DNA of 64,000 bases from Nymphaea colorata (GCF_008831285.2 NC_045144.1:2296001-2360000), one strand, 5' to 3'. Positions 22,195 through 34,864 are shown, counted from the stretch's first letter. Translations and numbers: made by a program. The notes: generated by a model not told the origin, from the letters alone.

Positions 22195-23300
22195 CTCTTA
22201 CCATAAACTAAGCCATCTTCTGTTGTCCTTTTTAGATATCTTAATATTCTTTTGATAGCATCCATGTAAGTATCTCTAGGTGCATGCATAAATTAAGATA
22301 CTTGATTCACAACATATATAATATGCAGTATAGTGAATGTGAGATATTGAAGTGCCTCAATAATGCTTCGATATTGTGTAGGACACTTCATATAACTCAT
22401 CATCCTGAGCACTTAGTCTTTGATTTAGAACACTATGAGTTCCAACAAACTTACAATTAGACATACCTGTATTTTTTAGTAGATCCAATGTGTATTTTTT
22501 GTTGTGTCAATGTGAGGTGATAATTGTGCTTATCAATCTCCACTCCAAGAAATAATCATAAATTACCAAGCTCTTTCATTTTGAAGTTTTGCATCATCAA
22601 ATCCTTAGTGTCTTCTATGTGTTTTTCAGAATTGTCTGTGATAACAATATCATCAACATATATAAGAAGTAAAGAAATTATGTTTTCTTTTCGATAAATG
22701 AAAAGAGAGTGATCTAGAGGACATCTCTGAAAACCACATTCTTGAATCTTGCATGAGAAACTGTCAAACCATGAACATGGGGCCTGTTTGAGTCCATAAA
22801 TAGATTTTCTTAGTTTACAAACCCATGCATGAGAGTCTCTTTTTCATATATCCTGAAGATTGTTCCATATATACTTCATCCCTCAAATCACCTTGAAGAA
22901 AAACATTCTTCACGTCCATTTGATGTAGTCTCCATCTATATTCAACTGCCAATGATATAATCACACTGATCGTTCCCATTTTTATCACAGGGCTGAATGT
23001 CTCATTATAATCTTCTCCATATTACTGCGTGAAGCCTTGTGCCATGGATCTTACCTTGTATCTTTTCACAAAACCATCAGGTTTATATTTGACTTTGTAA
23101 ATCCATTTCGATTTTGCTACATTCTTTTTTTGGGTTTAGAACAACTTTCCATGTCCCACATTCATGCAGTGCATCTATTTCTTCATTCATTGCCCTGATC
23201 CAATGCAATGACTTGGAAGCTTCCTTAAAAAGAAGTAGGTTCGTCTTTTTTTATAACTTGAGACATAAAGAGCTGAAAATCTAGGGAAAGATTATCATAA
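22195..23300 (-). pseudogene. copia II reverse transcriptase fragments
   Basis: No long frame survives, but in the minus-strand translation around 22680-22630 the catalytic motif YVDDIVIT is present within LLLIYVDDIVITDNSEKH. Other pieces such as the DVKNVFLQGDL-like and IEWLVNEEIDAL-like segments are recognisable around 22880-23200 with changes. It is much more decayed than copia I, although unlike that copy the YVDD codons are intact. Confidence 0.7.
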
Positions 23301-23908
23301 CTTAAATGGGGTGTTGCACTCGCACAGATCTTCTAACAGGTTGATCATCATAGACTTCAACATGGGAAGAGATCAGATTGTCATCTATCCCTCTTTTCTG
23401 ACGAGTGTAAACATGTCCTGAAAATCGACATGAAGCATTGTTTTCTCATTCTTTCATAGCTAGAATGAGTTATTTTTCCTTCTGTTTGTGTGATATGTAG
23501 AGATCTGTTCTCATCATGTGGATGAGATTCTAGACTGCCTCCTACAAGTAATTCACCACTTACCTAAGGATCATATGATTCCACGGGTTGAGAATTCTTA
23601 GTAGAAATGTTAAAGTTGTGTTCACCAAACATAACATTTCTTGACACTTTGATGTGTCTGATTGTAGGGTAATAACATATGAAACCTTTGTATTTATCTT
23701 CATAACCAACAAACTTCCACTAAACTACTTTACTTTGAAATTTATTTCTTAATGACGAGTCAATGTAAACATAGCATACACATCAGAAAATCTTTAAATA
23801 ATTGTAGTTTGGATTTCAACCAAAAAAAGTGAAGTAAGGAGATTTTAGATCCAAAACTGTCATGGGTAGACGATTTATTATATGCAAAGCAGCATGAATA
23901 GCCTCAGT

Positions 23909-24429
23909 CTATAGAATATTAGGAGTATTACTATCATGCATCATACTCATACCACTTTCCATGATGTGACGATGTTTCCGTTCAGCTATATCATTTTGTT
24001 GTGGGGTGTATGGGCATGAAATATGTTGGGTTGTTCCATTTTTTCGTAAAAAGTTAATAAAGTCACGTGAAGAATATTCTCCCCCACCATCATAGTGGAA
24101 ATGCACAACCTTAGACGAAAACTATGTTTGAATCATGGCATGAAATTCTTGAAAGATACTAAACACTTTTGATTTTTGTTTCATGAAGTGAATCCATGTA
24201 TATCGAGAACAAGAATCTATGAACAAACATAATAGCAGGAGCCAGACAAGGAATCAATGAGAGCTGGCCCCCATGCATTAGAATAGACAATCTCAAATGG
24301 TTTAGAAGCTCTATTATTGATATTATGAAAAGGAAGTGTATGGCTCTTACATAGTTCACAACTTAGAACATTTTTTGTCATAGGAATCAAAAGATAGACT
24401 GGAATTTGCAATGAGATTATCTGATGCAA
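23909..24429 (-). pseudogene. copia II integrase fragments
   Basis: The minus-strand frame 24106-23909 has GGGEYSSRDFINFLRKNGTT and CPYTPQQNDIAERKHRHIME, which contain the second and third parts of the DDE core (Glu in IAERKHR). The frame 24429-24159 has CELCKSHTLPF, the zinc finger end, and the segment with AWGPALIDSLSG for the first Asp region. Frame changes separate them. Confidence 0.8.
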
Positions 24430-24941
24430 GTTTTTTCAAAAACCCACGACTACAAACCATGCCATAAATTTGGTTTACTAACGTCTGATTGAAGACGACT
24501 AGAACTTAGAATTTCTGAAGGTTCGTTGGAAGGAAAGCATGCCAATTGAGCTGGACTTGAAGGGAATTATAAGAAATAAGGACTTTCCTTGAAGACATAA
24601 TATTTCCTTGTCATACATAGAGGAAGAAGTAAATTCAACATATGAGTTTGTATCATCTACAAGTTTAGAAATTGAAATAATATTTCTTTTTGATATTTGG
24701 AGCAAAGGCAACACTTGACAAAAATAGTGGAAATGGTGATGTTGGAAGAGAAATTTGTGCATTCTCCACATGTGTGATAGGATGAAAACTTTTGTCACTT
24801 GTAACTATATTACTTTTATGAGAATAAGGAAAAATTCATGTAACTTACCAGCATTTCCAGTTACATGAGTAGCAACACCTGAATCCAAATACCATTTGCC
24901 TTGATCATTTTGCTTCATCGTCATCTTGGAGAGAGCACTCA

Positions 24942-25484
24942 TTAATATTTGTTCCACATCGACTGGTGGGAGTGGGAGTTTGACATTTTGTTCAAGTTCA
25001 AGTTTATTGCCTCTGTTTTGTGGGTTGAACCAACAATTCGCTTTGATGTGACCTTGTTACATTGGAAACACGTTGGCACTTTCTTTGTTGTATTGGTCTG
25101 AAAACTTCCTGTAACAGTCGGTGTTGGTAGAATACCTCGCCCATTTTGTCTAATATGCCCATGATTCATGCCTCCTTGATGAGCCCCATTTCCTTTTCTA
25201 TGACCTACAACAACTTCAATAACTAAAACATTGTCAGCATTATCTTCATTTGTTCCTCCTATCAGTTGTTTCATGTTTATTTCATGTTGAAGCAGCTTGC
25301 CTTGAAGTTCATTGAAGGTTGGCAAGACATGCAAAACTTCAAGAGCAATAGTGAAAGAATAAAAATCTGGTCCAAGACTGCTAAGAGTCTGCTGGACTTT
25401 TTCTTTGTCGGAAACAAGGTATCCAACAACTCCCAGCTGATAAGCTATCCCTTTAACACGTCCCAAATACTCCATAATCAACAT
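24942..25484 (-). pseudogene. copia II gag fragment
   Basis: The 180-codon frame includes YLGRVKGIAYQLGVVGYLVS, QTLSSLGPDFYSFTIALEV and LQGKLLQHE, the typical gag helices of plant copia elements. A glycine-, arginine- and histidine-rich tract and a broken zinc knuckle (PTCFQCNK) follow. N-terminal gag remains continue weakly to about 25850. Not functional. Confidence 0.78.
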
Positions 25485-26083
25485 TGACCCTTTGCTGAGA
25501 TTCTAAAATTCCTTCTTCAAATATAGAATACGTGCCTTTGAAATCTGAGAATAGGTTTCGACAAGTCTGACCCATAACTGTGGTGCTATACAGTGATCAG
25601 AAAGACAAATCAACACTTCTTGAGAGAGCATTGATGTGATATGTGCAACAAACTTTAATCCCATTTCATCCATGTTATAAATTGAAGATTATGAACTTCC
25701 TAAGTACAAATATTTTTAATCTCTTGTTGAATGAACTTGATTGGAATGGAACCATCTAGATGCCCGTATAGATCTGGACTCCTTATGAAAGGAGTGATAT
25801 GCCTTTTCTAAGTAAAGTAGTTGGAGTGATTCATTTTTTCAGAATAAGGTGTGGTAAGAATTTGGATGACATACTGGATTGGAAGAGAATATCCATGATA
25901 ATTTATATATCTATAAACATAAATATATACTAAGTACTAGCATAAATATAAGAATGTTGTCAAGATATATGAAGGATTAGGAGCATAATGTTAGAAGAGG
26001 TATAACAGAAAACCAACCAGGCGATTTCAAGTCTGTTCAAACATTCTCTTTGGTAGAACCAGCCAAACCTTGGTTTGATACCA

Positions 26084-26378
26084 TGTAAGATTTTGGGTAT
26101 CAAACTATAACCCACGATTAGTTTCAGCAAAAGAAAGGTAAATAAAGAGTACAAAAAAAGATAAATCAGAAAGGGAGGTGAGTCTTTACATTCTCATGCA
26201 ACCCATTTATATAATGATCCCTTTACACAATTTACAAGAATCTAGAATGAAACAATCACAATAATCTAGAGCCTAGAGTGAAGCAACACAATAATCTAGA
26301 GTCTAGAATCAAACAATTACAAAAATTACAATCATAACCCTGCCTAGATAAATGTGACCAGACATAGTTAGACGTGTT
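26084..26378 (-). repeat. 5' LTR of copia element II
   Basis: Starts TGTAAGATTTTGGG and matches the other LTR up to GTGTT at 26378; the final bases before CA seen in the other LTR are missing. On its left, TTTGATACCA is the complement of a TGGTATCAAA primer-binding site. Confidence 0.82.
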
Positions 26379-27272
26379 GGATTGGATCATATTAGATGCA
26401 ACATGTTATCACATAGTCATCTCTAGGATGCTAGTTTTTGCTTTCTTTAGAGATACCCTCAGGTCTATCTTGGGGTCCTTCTATACTTTGGAAACAAATG
26501 CACCTCCATTTGTTGCAAGGGTCCTAAAAATTGGTTCATGGAAGTCAAAAGATTTCTAAAAGTAATGAAATAAAGTATCTATTAGAAATATCATTCCTTG
26601 AAAGTTTCAAATTATAAAGAGATCTTGGCCTCTTTCATTTTCTGACATAGAGAGCTTGGCTTCTTTTATACCAATAGTCATGTAATTTGTTGCAAGTTCT
26701 ACATGTCGTGATTCACATTGATAAATTTGTAAGCATAGAAGGTGATTTTTTTTCTTTTGCATTAGGGAATGAACAAGATCTGCTCTAAGGTTAGGAGTTT
26801 CCCTAGTATGAGCCCTAAGATTAGTTATTGAGCTTCACCTTCGAGAATAAAGAGAACGTCTGCCTATGAAATAATGCCATTCTCATGTTAAAGTAAATGA
26901 TATAGTACCTTGACATAGAGAAAACAACCTATGGTCCTATACCACTTTTCTGTAGTACATGAACACTAGCATGAAATACAAAGACAAACTTTACTACATT
27001 GATATGTAAAGACAGAGTTGCAAAGTAAAAGCATATGGGATTTTGAGAAAACAAAGAAAAATAAGCCGACGACCAGATCTCAGCATTGCAGGTGATAATG
27101 TATGACGAAAGTTATAACTAAGTCATCAGCTTGTAAAAAGTTTTTTACTTTCAAAATTGGCAATCAACATACATCTAACACATGTCCTCTTTGAACTTGA
27201 AGGCCTTAAGTCCAACCCGAACCCTAGTGGATAGAACATTAGCTAATATTGCTATATTTCCTTCTGCATAAG
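26379..27272. other. non-coding gap
   Basis: No gene or repeat was recognised. The reading frame at 26374-26559 has no family likeness that I can see. Confidence 0.5.
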
Positions 27273-27746
27273 TAATGCAGAATCTGAAGCAGATGGATCC
27301 AGATCCAAATTATTTTGGAATATAATGAGATTTAATAATTCATTTGAGTCCCTTCTTATGTTTTTGGATTTTGTTTGGTTATTTGGACCTTAATGCTGAT
27401 CCTAAATGTAAATATCTACAAACTAGATCCATATTTTTGTAACTGGTTCTAGTTGGTTTTTAGTACTTGTAAATGGATCCAGATCCACAATCCATCCCCT
27501 TCTTTATATAAAGGGACGATGGTTCATTTTGTGGGAGGTTGAAGTTGAAAGAAATGAAATGCAAGCTTCCCTTAGTTTTCTTTGTTCTTCCATTTAGTTT
27601 AGTCATTTGCTTGAAAAGAAGTTGTTTGTTGTGTTTTTCTCCTATTCTTCCCTTTCGTAAATTATAATTAGTGTTAAGCATAGTTTTAGCTTAGTCTTGA
27701 ATGCAGTTGGATTAAGATCCATTAATCTTGATCCTTTTTTGCATTA
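27273..27746 (+). repeat. LTR of a gypsy element related to the one at 53.8-60.6 kb
   Basis: The 474-bp stretch begins TAATGCAGAATC and ends TGCATTA. The ends are exact inverted repeats and correspond to TGATGCA...TGCATCA of the 485-bp LTR at 53756. The interior shares the GGATCC-rich phrase, a TATA-type box (CTTTATATAAAGGG), a GTTCATTTTGTG phrase and a T-rich end. It is followed by a primer-binding-site relic GTATCAGAGC at 27751. Confidence 0.72.
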
Positions 27747-28400
27747 ATTAGTATCAGAGCAAGGCTTTACGGGTTATTAATGACGGCTCAAACTGAAAAT
27801 GGTGTGGAGGAACAGGTTATCAGACAGTATTTTGCTGCTACAAACCAGAAGTTAGATCTCATCGCATAGTGGCTCGACAAATTCAGAGAGATGTTCTGCT
27901 CTGTTTTGCAAAACACACAAAAATCTTCGCAGACTTCCTTTGACAGTAGGTTGATCGTCATCTTCTTCAACCCATGAGCAGGTGACTCCGCCACTTCACA
28001 ATCAAACAGCGATGAACCCAGATATGGTTGAGGATGAGCGTCTGGAGGGGTGGCGGAGGCTGGCCACTACGTCACCGTCAGGTGAAGGAACCGGGAGCTC
28101 ATCCTGCAGTAGGGGAACAACCTCTGTGTCATCCGCCTCTTGTTCAGAGAAGCAAGGGATTTCTCCACCCACGGCAGCCCCACCTGTGGGTCAACTGCCC
28201 GCTGGTGGGCAGGGAGCAGGTGAATGCCATCACCATTGAGGGAGACAGAGACTCAAACGCCCCACCTCCCGCCAGTGGAGGCGCTAGACCAGCCACTAGC
28301 AGTAGGGGAACTTCGCTGCCTATGCAAGCCCCATTCTTCGATTCGCCTGAAGGAGAGCAAGTGACTGCAGCTCTTCGCGAGCTACCGACAATGAGCCCCG
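27747..28400 (+). pseudogene. 5' end of a gypsy gag, truncated
   Basis: After the primer-binding-site relic, an ATG at 27781 starts MTAQTENGVEEQVIRQYF and continues, with an early stop, through NQKLDLIA and KFREMFCSVLQNTQKS. This parallels the FKDEIKGMLCSFLQYSQSK segment of the gag at 54.3 kb. The following frames are serine-, glycine- and proline-rich, like the next part of that gag. Stops are frequent, and nothing of protease or pol follows, so the element is truncated at about 28.4 kb. Confidence 0.6.
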
Positions 28401-30052
28401 CTGTTGTTTTGGGAAGGCGTTTGGAGGATAACAAGAACCACATCTGCATCTGGGATGAGCCTACCACCGAAATCAAATCCAACCAACTAGAGTCGAGAAA
28501 CAGCAACACCATGACAAACTTACATGATATATATCGTGAACAGGCTGTGGTCTGTGAGGAATGGACACATATTTTGTACCTAAGAAGACGATGAGGGCCT
28601 GAGCAGTGGGGTTGAGGTTGCGCCTTGCCCTTGCCACCATTCTGATGCTTGCTAACTGCCATTGCATGTAATGCCACCATCAATAAGCTTCTCATTACAA
28701 ACACAGAGGGAAAGGCATAATTAAAAAAAAAAAAATGCTCCAATTGAGCATGACCTTTGTACACTTTCATCAATATCATTGATAGAGAGATGAAATTAAA
28801 AGACCCACCTTTTAGAGCTCAGCCATCGCCTTTTGGAAGAATGTTCTGAAGGTGGGTGTGGAGAAGCAGATCTAAGCCCCAAGAAAGGATACAAGTGTCA
28901 ATTGAAACACTGGCTGCCCACAGACAACTCTCAGTCATATTGCATCATCTAATTTTGTTTTTCAAAAAGGCCTCCCTTTTAACCCTCTCCTTGCAGATAG
29001 AGTGTTCCCACATGCTTTGACTTCACTCGATTCCAGGCCTCCCTTGATCTTGCTTTATTTCAACGTTTGTGGGTTTGTTCCCACCATTTATTTCAATCAG
29101 TAGCTGGCACATGCCTGAGCCATCTTGACACCCGAAAATCAGGCCCCGGTCCAACCCGACCCAATTAAATTAAAAAACATATATTTTTAATATAAAATAA
29201 TATATGAACATAATTAATCGTAATAAAATATTATAATTATATATAAAAATTAATTAAATATGTATTAAAAAAATTATCAAGCTGAATCAGGCTCAGTCAA
29301 GCCCACCCAAACAGGCCTGATAAGTTTCGGCTCGGTTCTTTTTTTCGGGCCCAAGCCCGCGCGCGAGTCAGACCGAGTACCTGACCCGACGCTAGCCTTA
29401 GCTGGCAGCCGTTGTCACAAAAAATGTGTCTTATTGGAAAAAGACACGTATAGTACGCCAAAACATAGTCAGTCATATAAACTGTGAAAAAAAACACGTA
29501 TTTCTTAAAAAAATGCCAAAAATAAAAAAAAACATGTATTATATGTGTCTTGTACGAGTTTTTTCATACTTTTGATGATTTTTTATTTTTTATAATTTTC
29601 AAGATTTATTAAATGTTTTAAATTTTTAAAAAATTTGTCGAGATTTTATCGAGATGTTCCCCAGATATACAACTTTGTCGTATTATACCCAAGAAATTCC
29701 TTGTTGTATAATACTCATACACGTTTTTCATGATAATGGCTGACTCCCCTTCCACAACTTCCATTTTCTTCATTTTGGTTTCTTTTTTCAATGCATTGAA
29801 TGCATGTTCTTCTTCAATGCTAGTCATGTTGAAGAAAAACATTTTCAGACCAATTTCTTAGTCCTACAATTTTAAAGTTCTTGATATGGCTTACCTTTTC
29901 TTCAAACTCAATGAGTTCATCGGTATTTTACCTTGTTAGTGAAAATGAACTAGCACTTTTTCAATTCCAAAAGTCAATATGGAAGAGTAAAAAGATCCAT
30001 GTTTGTAAACGACAGACTTTCACATGAAGCACTTACTCTCAACAGTTGTTAG
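28401..30052. other. non-coding region with a GC-ended short repeat
   Basis: No gene was recognised. Around 29130-29395 there is a repeat with GC-rich edges (CCCGGTCCAACCCGACCC on the left; CGGGCCCAAGCCCGCGCG on the right) and an AT-rich centre. It resembles the stretch at 16620-16880. A minus-strand segment near 28640-28560 (ARRNLNPTAQALIVFL) ends at a donor-like GTACAA but is too short to assign. Confidence 0.5.
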
Positions 30053-30791
30053 TGATGTTGTAAACGGTATACCATAACGTGTATCGGGCGGGCCAACCTA
30101 TATACCGTATCTAAAATGTAGCATAATGTAGCATAAATTAATTTTTAATTCGTAAAAATTTTTAAAAGATAGAGAAAAAATCAGTAAAATCAGGAAAAAC
30201 AAAAAATAAATTAAAAAAAACATGTTCAATATTTTAAAAAAAAACTCATCACATCATTCATAAGTCATAATATATTAACAACACATTTAGACATGACAAA
30301 TAAGAAATTAATAATAAAATAATAAGCATCCATCACAACTTTAATATTTAATAATTTTTTGGAGATTATATTACAAGTTTACAACAAATAATATATTATG
30401 ATTGTCATCAATCGAGTTCCCATCATCTCCATGGGCCATGAGTAAACCTTCTTATCCACAAGTGAATTCTCCTCTAAATCGATGATTAATCACATAAATA
30501 GGCAATTTTTGTAGAAAAACTAATAAAACTTTCCCCTCCCACAACTTTTAAACATGTTTAGAAAAAGGGAGAGAGATGTTCGTTTGTAAAAAACCACAAA
30601 AAATCATTTTATCCTGGTGTCGTACGATACAGGGATTTATCAGGTGCATCGTATGATACAGTCCCTGTATCGTAAGATTCAACCGATACACCTACGATAC
30701 ACAGACATATTGTTTATCGTATAGGTTTTTCAAATCTATACAATACTTATCACATGATATGGGTCTGTATCGTGTGATACAAATAACACTG
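30053..30791. mobile_element. candidate non-autonomous DNA transposon with 8-bp target duplication
   Basis: The 739-bp stretch is flanked by identical GTTGTTAG octamers at 30045-30052 and 30792-30799. Its right half has several copies of CGATACA/TGTATCG-like words in both orientations (about 30610-30780), and its left end has ACGTGTATCGGG. The terminal inverted repeats are weak. An 8-bp duplication is typical of hAT elements. No coding sequence was found. Confidence 0.5.
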
Positions 30792-31227
30792 GTTGTTAGG
30801 ACTAGGTTGAAATGGCAAAAATGGCATCGTGTAAGTGAACTTTCTTATTGAATATTAGATAACAAAAGGAATTTCAGTTCAAACTGGATGCATGGCCACT
30901 CAGAAATTCTTTTGAATATATACAACTTATAAGATGAATGGTGGTATATATCAAGGCAAACAAAGCCAAACGGCATCGGAAGCAACTATAACATGCGCTC
31001 ACCCTTAATTGCCAACGAATGCCTTTCCAATGAACAAACTTCTTTTGCAATCAAAGAGCAACATTCGCATATTGATCAGCAGCTATGCATCAAAAGATGC
31101 TTCACTCGAGTAAGTCTCCGATAGATTGATAAAAAAACTCGGTCAATCTTTATGTGATTTGATCATCACCCTCGACTATTCTCTCTCACAATATAAAAAG
31201 TTGATGATCATTTTTTATCCGATTCAT

Positions 31228-31262
31228 GATTCAATCATGATCTCTCTCTCTCTCTCTCTCTC
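31228..31262. repeat. TC dinucleotide repeat
   Basis: An uninterrupted TC array followed by further TCTC words up to about 31280. Confidence 0.85.
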
Positions 31263-31423
31263 TTATTCTCTCTCTCATATTGTTGCTCTCACCATACCGA
31301 ATTGTGTTAAAATAAACCTCAGTTTTTAAGTACTTCTTCAACTTGAAGGAAAGCTTGATCACTAAATTAATATCATCCATGCAGCTCTTAGTGATCTAAA
31401 AGACAAGTTCAATGTATAGCATG

Positions 31424-31552
31424 CTACGTCACATAGGTGTGGGGTGCGGGTGCCGAAGCGGCACAGCCCAAAAAATTTAGGTGTGGTGGTGCGGTAAGAA
31501 TATTTATTTGTTGTTATTAATTTATTATAATATATATATATATGCATATATG

Positions 31553-31615
<63 letters not shown>

Positions 31616-32555
31616 AGAGAAAAGAAATTTAGAGTATACACTATAGTCTATACACTCTACACTATCTACATTACACACTTTATGGATAAATTATATATGA
31701 ATATTATATATTACATACTTATAAGTTATAATGTATTGTGTATATGAATGTAACATATTAAGCATTAACATGCTTACAAAGTACAAACATTAAACAAGTA
31801 AACAGAAAGCAACAAAATCAGGACAAAACATAGAAATAGGAAAAAAATGCTAAACAAGAAATAGCAGTCATTGCTGCAAAACACAAAACTGAGAAAGTGA
31901 AAAAACTAATGGTGAAATATGAACATTTACTGAATTAAGCATAAAACACAAAAATAGAAGCACCTGTGCTATGAGATGTTAGTTGAATCGCTTGCACAAC
32001 AAAATGAAATACAAACTCAAGGGTGCAGTGAGGAAGTGCACATGGTAGAATCAAGCCAAAAACAAATAGAAAAACAACTGTTTTGTTGGAAATAGGGTTG
32101 AGAAAGATGCAGACGACAATACCATTGAAATAGGACAGAACACGTTGTCACCGGCTGTCATTTGACCCCCTCAATCGCTGGAAATGACTTTTCATGATGC
32201 TAGATGCTTCAATGAAACCAGCAAAACCCACATAAGGGAAGAGCGCATGGGAGGAGAGGAAGAGGGTATATGATCGTAACCTAAACCCTCTTTTTATAAC
32301 TAAAAATTTTAAACAAAAAATATAAAAAAAAAAGACGAAAATAGGCTTGTCATGGTTTGACCGCTCCAGACTCGAGTCAAATGCGAGTCGGGTGTGTGTC
32401 CAAAATGGACAAAAATGATCGGGTGCAGTCAACCGCACCCGACTCTTGTTTACTTGTGTTGGGTGCGAATTCAAACCGCACCCGTGTCCACACCCACACC
32501 TGAGTTGTGTCGACACAGGTGCGGCAGTCATTTTATAGCATCCATGTGACTTAGG
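31424..32555. mobile_element. candidate hAT-like element, 1.1 kb
   Basis: The left end CTACGTCACATAGG and the complement of the right end, CCTAAGTCACATGG, form an imperfect 14-bp inverted repeat. The flanks ATAGCATG and GTAGCATG match at 7 of 8 bases, as an aged 8-bp target duplication would. The sub-terminal regions are rich in GGTGCGGG/CCGCACCC words in inverted arrangement. A TA microsatellite fills 31529-31608. No coding sequence was found. Confidence 0.45.
31529..31608. repeat. AT dinucleotide repeat
   Basis: About 80 bp of nearly pure AT with a TATGCATATATG interruption. It may be shorter or longer in the real genome because such arrays assemble badly. Confidence 0.9.
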
Positions 32556-33754
32556 TAGCATGTTTTACTTGTACTGATCATGATTTTAAGCAAGTTCAAT
32601 TGGTTTTGAATGTTGAGTGAGTCGAGTTTCAAAGATAGAAGTCTAACCTAGCTCCTCATGTTATGTTACCGACTAGCCTAGTCATGTTTAAAATCTTGAT
32701 GACTCTGGTAGATGCAGATGGTGATTTGGGCAGGTCTGGTTCTGATCATGCTAATAAAGAGGCTTTATTCAATTATTGGTAATAAAATGGCAAAGCCGTT
32801 TCTAAGTTCCTTTGCAGGAAGAGGAAACAAAATCGATTCCAAACCCTACTCAATACAATAGGTCGACCCTTTTTCTTGAAGTTGAAGGAACTTATATAGC
32901 ACCATCTTGTTTAAATTCGAGTTTTGGACAGAACAAGTAATATTTTTGCGCACACAGTGAGAATCTTATAAGGCGATTTTGATAATCTCTTCAATAACAA
33001 ACCCTATTAAATAGATGAATTTATTGGTACATGCAATCGTTTTAATCAACACGTGGATCTAGTATATGCTATTGACCAATAAAAATACAAAAAGAATGGC
33101 AAATACTGTGTACCGACGACTCGGCCAACAACTTGACTGCTTGTATATTTCATAATTAGGTAGACATAGCTGAATAATCAATGAATAACAATGAAACAAT
33201 TGTTGATGATTAAGCTTCAGTTTTGTTTCTGAAGCATCTAAAGCAAACATCAAGATTGAAAATTGAAGCAGCAGCCTACATGCTCGTTAAATTGAAGTGT
33301 GTTAGGATGACCATCTTACCATAATTTCCCCTACATTTCTTTCAAAAACAACCATAATGTCTAAACTATATTGTCAAAAATATAGAAAGAAGAACAAGAG
33401 AAGCTAGGTATTTTGAATAGTTAGAGAGAGAGAAATAAAAAAATCTACTGATAGAGAGAGAGGGAAAGGCAGATAAAATGATTGATTAAGATTCCAACAA
33501 CATATGAAACGATGGAGAATTGCTCACTGTGGATGCAAACTTCTTTTCTTCCTCGCATTTTCAAATCGTGAAGCCCTCAATCTCCAATTCTGCCTCTAGA
33601 TTCCAGGATCCACAGAAAAGGTGGACTATTAGACATTGTTTTGGTACTAAATGTAGTGAACAATCAATCGATGAGATAGGTATATCTTACCATGGACCGT
33701 GTTTTGTAAACCTAGGCAGATCATCTGATCGACCAAGTAGAAAATGCAAGCAGG

Positions 33755-33890
33755 GAGGAGAGCAAACACCAGGAGAGTGGGGAAGAGGGAGAGCACAGAA
33801 GGAAGCAAACACCAGGAGGGGGAAGAGCTAGGAGGGGAGCAAACACCAGGAGCGAGAGCATGGAGGGGAGCAAGCACCGGGAGAGGGGAG
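33755..33890. repeat. purine-rich minisatellite
   Basis: The phrase GCAAACACCAGGAG (last copy GCAAGCACCGGGAG) starts at about 33762, 33804, 33839 and 33870. The intervals of 42, 35 and 31 bp are filled with GGGGAAGAG-like sequence. Confidence 0.75.
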
Positions 33891-34291
33891 AATGGTAAGG
33901 ATGTCAACGGATCAGATATACCTTTTACCATATCCAATTTTTTGGATCTTCATATATTCGGATTTGGACTTGGATTCGAACTCAGATGAAAAAAAATTAT
34001 ATCATATCTGAATCCGACTTTAAAATCTACACATGAATCCGATTTTTAAGTTATATTTGAATCTGATCTTAATATGAATTTTAAGTTTTATCCGAATCTG
34101 GTTCAAATCCAACTTTTAAGTTATATCCAAATCTTATCTGTATCCGACTTTTAAGTTATATCTGAATCCATCTGAATCCGATTTATGACTTTTAAGCCAT
34201 ATGTAAATCTGATTCAAATCCGATTTATGTACGGAAAATATATAATAAACACCAAATTAACTATGAAACCTAGTCTTAACATCACACGAGC

Positions 34292-34295
<4 letters not shown>

Positions 34296-34360
<65 letters not shown>
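34296..34360. repeat. AT dinucleotide repeat
   Basis: About 65 bp of AT repeats with one TATTAT interruption, just right of the degenerate repeat field. Confidence 0.9.
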
Positions 34361-34362
<2 letters not shown>

Positions 34363-34864
34363 TACATCATCAAACAGCATGCAAATTTAAATTTCTAAAA
34401 ATTGTACTTGGTTGTTTGTTGATGCAATAAGTGACTAGATGAGTTATCCTTAACAACTTTAATAAAACAAAAAAATCACCATATAGTACAAGGTTGCAAA
34501 ATTTTTCTTTCAATGTCTCCATTTTCGACAATGGATATGATCTTTCTATTTGGATATATATTTCAACCATATTGACACTATATTAAGATCTTGAAGATAA
34601 TGCTATCAAATTAACCTGTATTATGCAAATGAAATTTTAATTAAATAAACATCTTAAACACAAATAACATTAGGTTTTAATTGATGTAAAGAAAACAAAT
34701 AAGTACAAAAGAATATATACCTCTAATTTATGATTCAGTTTCAATGCATGCAGATGCAAATTGTGCTTCCTCTTCAAGCAAAGGTGTAGAAAAATCTAAA
34801 CATCTAACAAAAGAATAAAATAAGCAATACAAAAATATGCTTAAAAGCATTAATAATAAGTAAA

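Larger units (their letters stand above)
21405..26378 (-). mobile_element. Ty1/copia LTR retrotransposon II, heavily decayed
   Basis: Two similar LTRs (about 332 and 295 bp) flank minus-strand fragments in the order gag, zinc knuckle, pre-integrase, integrase, reverse transcriptase, RNase H. The fragments are short and separated by many stops and shifts. The LTRs differ by many substitutions and by an internal unit, so the insertion is older than copia I. It lies upstream of the mitochondrial-carrier pseudogene and may have helped truncate it. No clear target duplication was found; the outer end of the right LTR seems to lack a few bases. Confidence 0.85.
32556..34864. other. non-coding region with a minisatellite and a degenerate repeat field
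   Basis: No gene was recognised. It contains the purine-rich minisatellite at about 33755-33890, a field of AATCCGATTTTTAAG-like repeats from about 33900 to 34235 related to 17780-18110, and an AT array at 34296-34360. Confidence 0.6.

Noticed and set aside
28028-28779. Frames of 188 and 211 codons on opposite strands
   Set aside because: They overlap each other and the gag-like region; no family match and no consistent start.
34185-34430. Frame with Tyr-Ile repeats
   Set aside because: It is a translation of the AT microsatellite.
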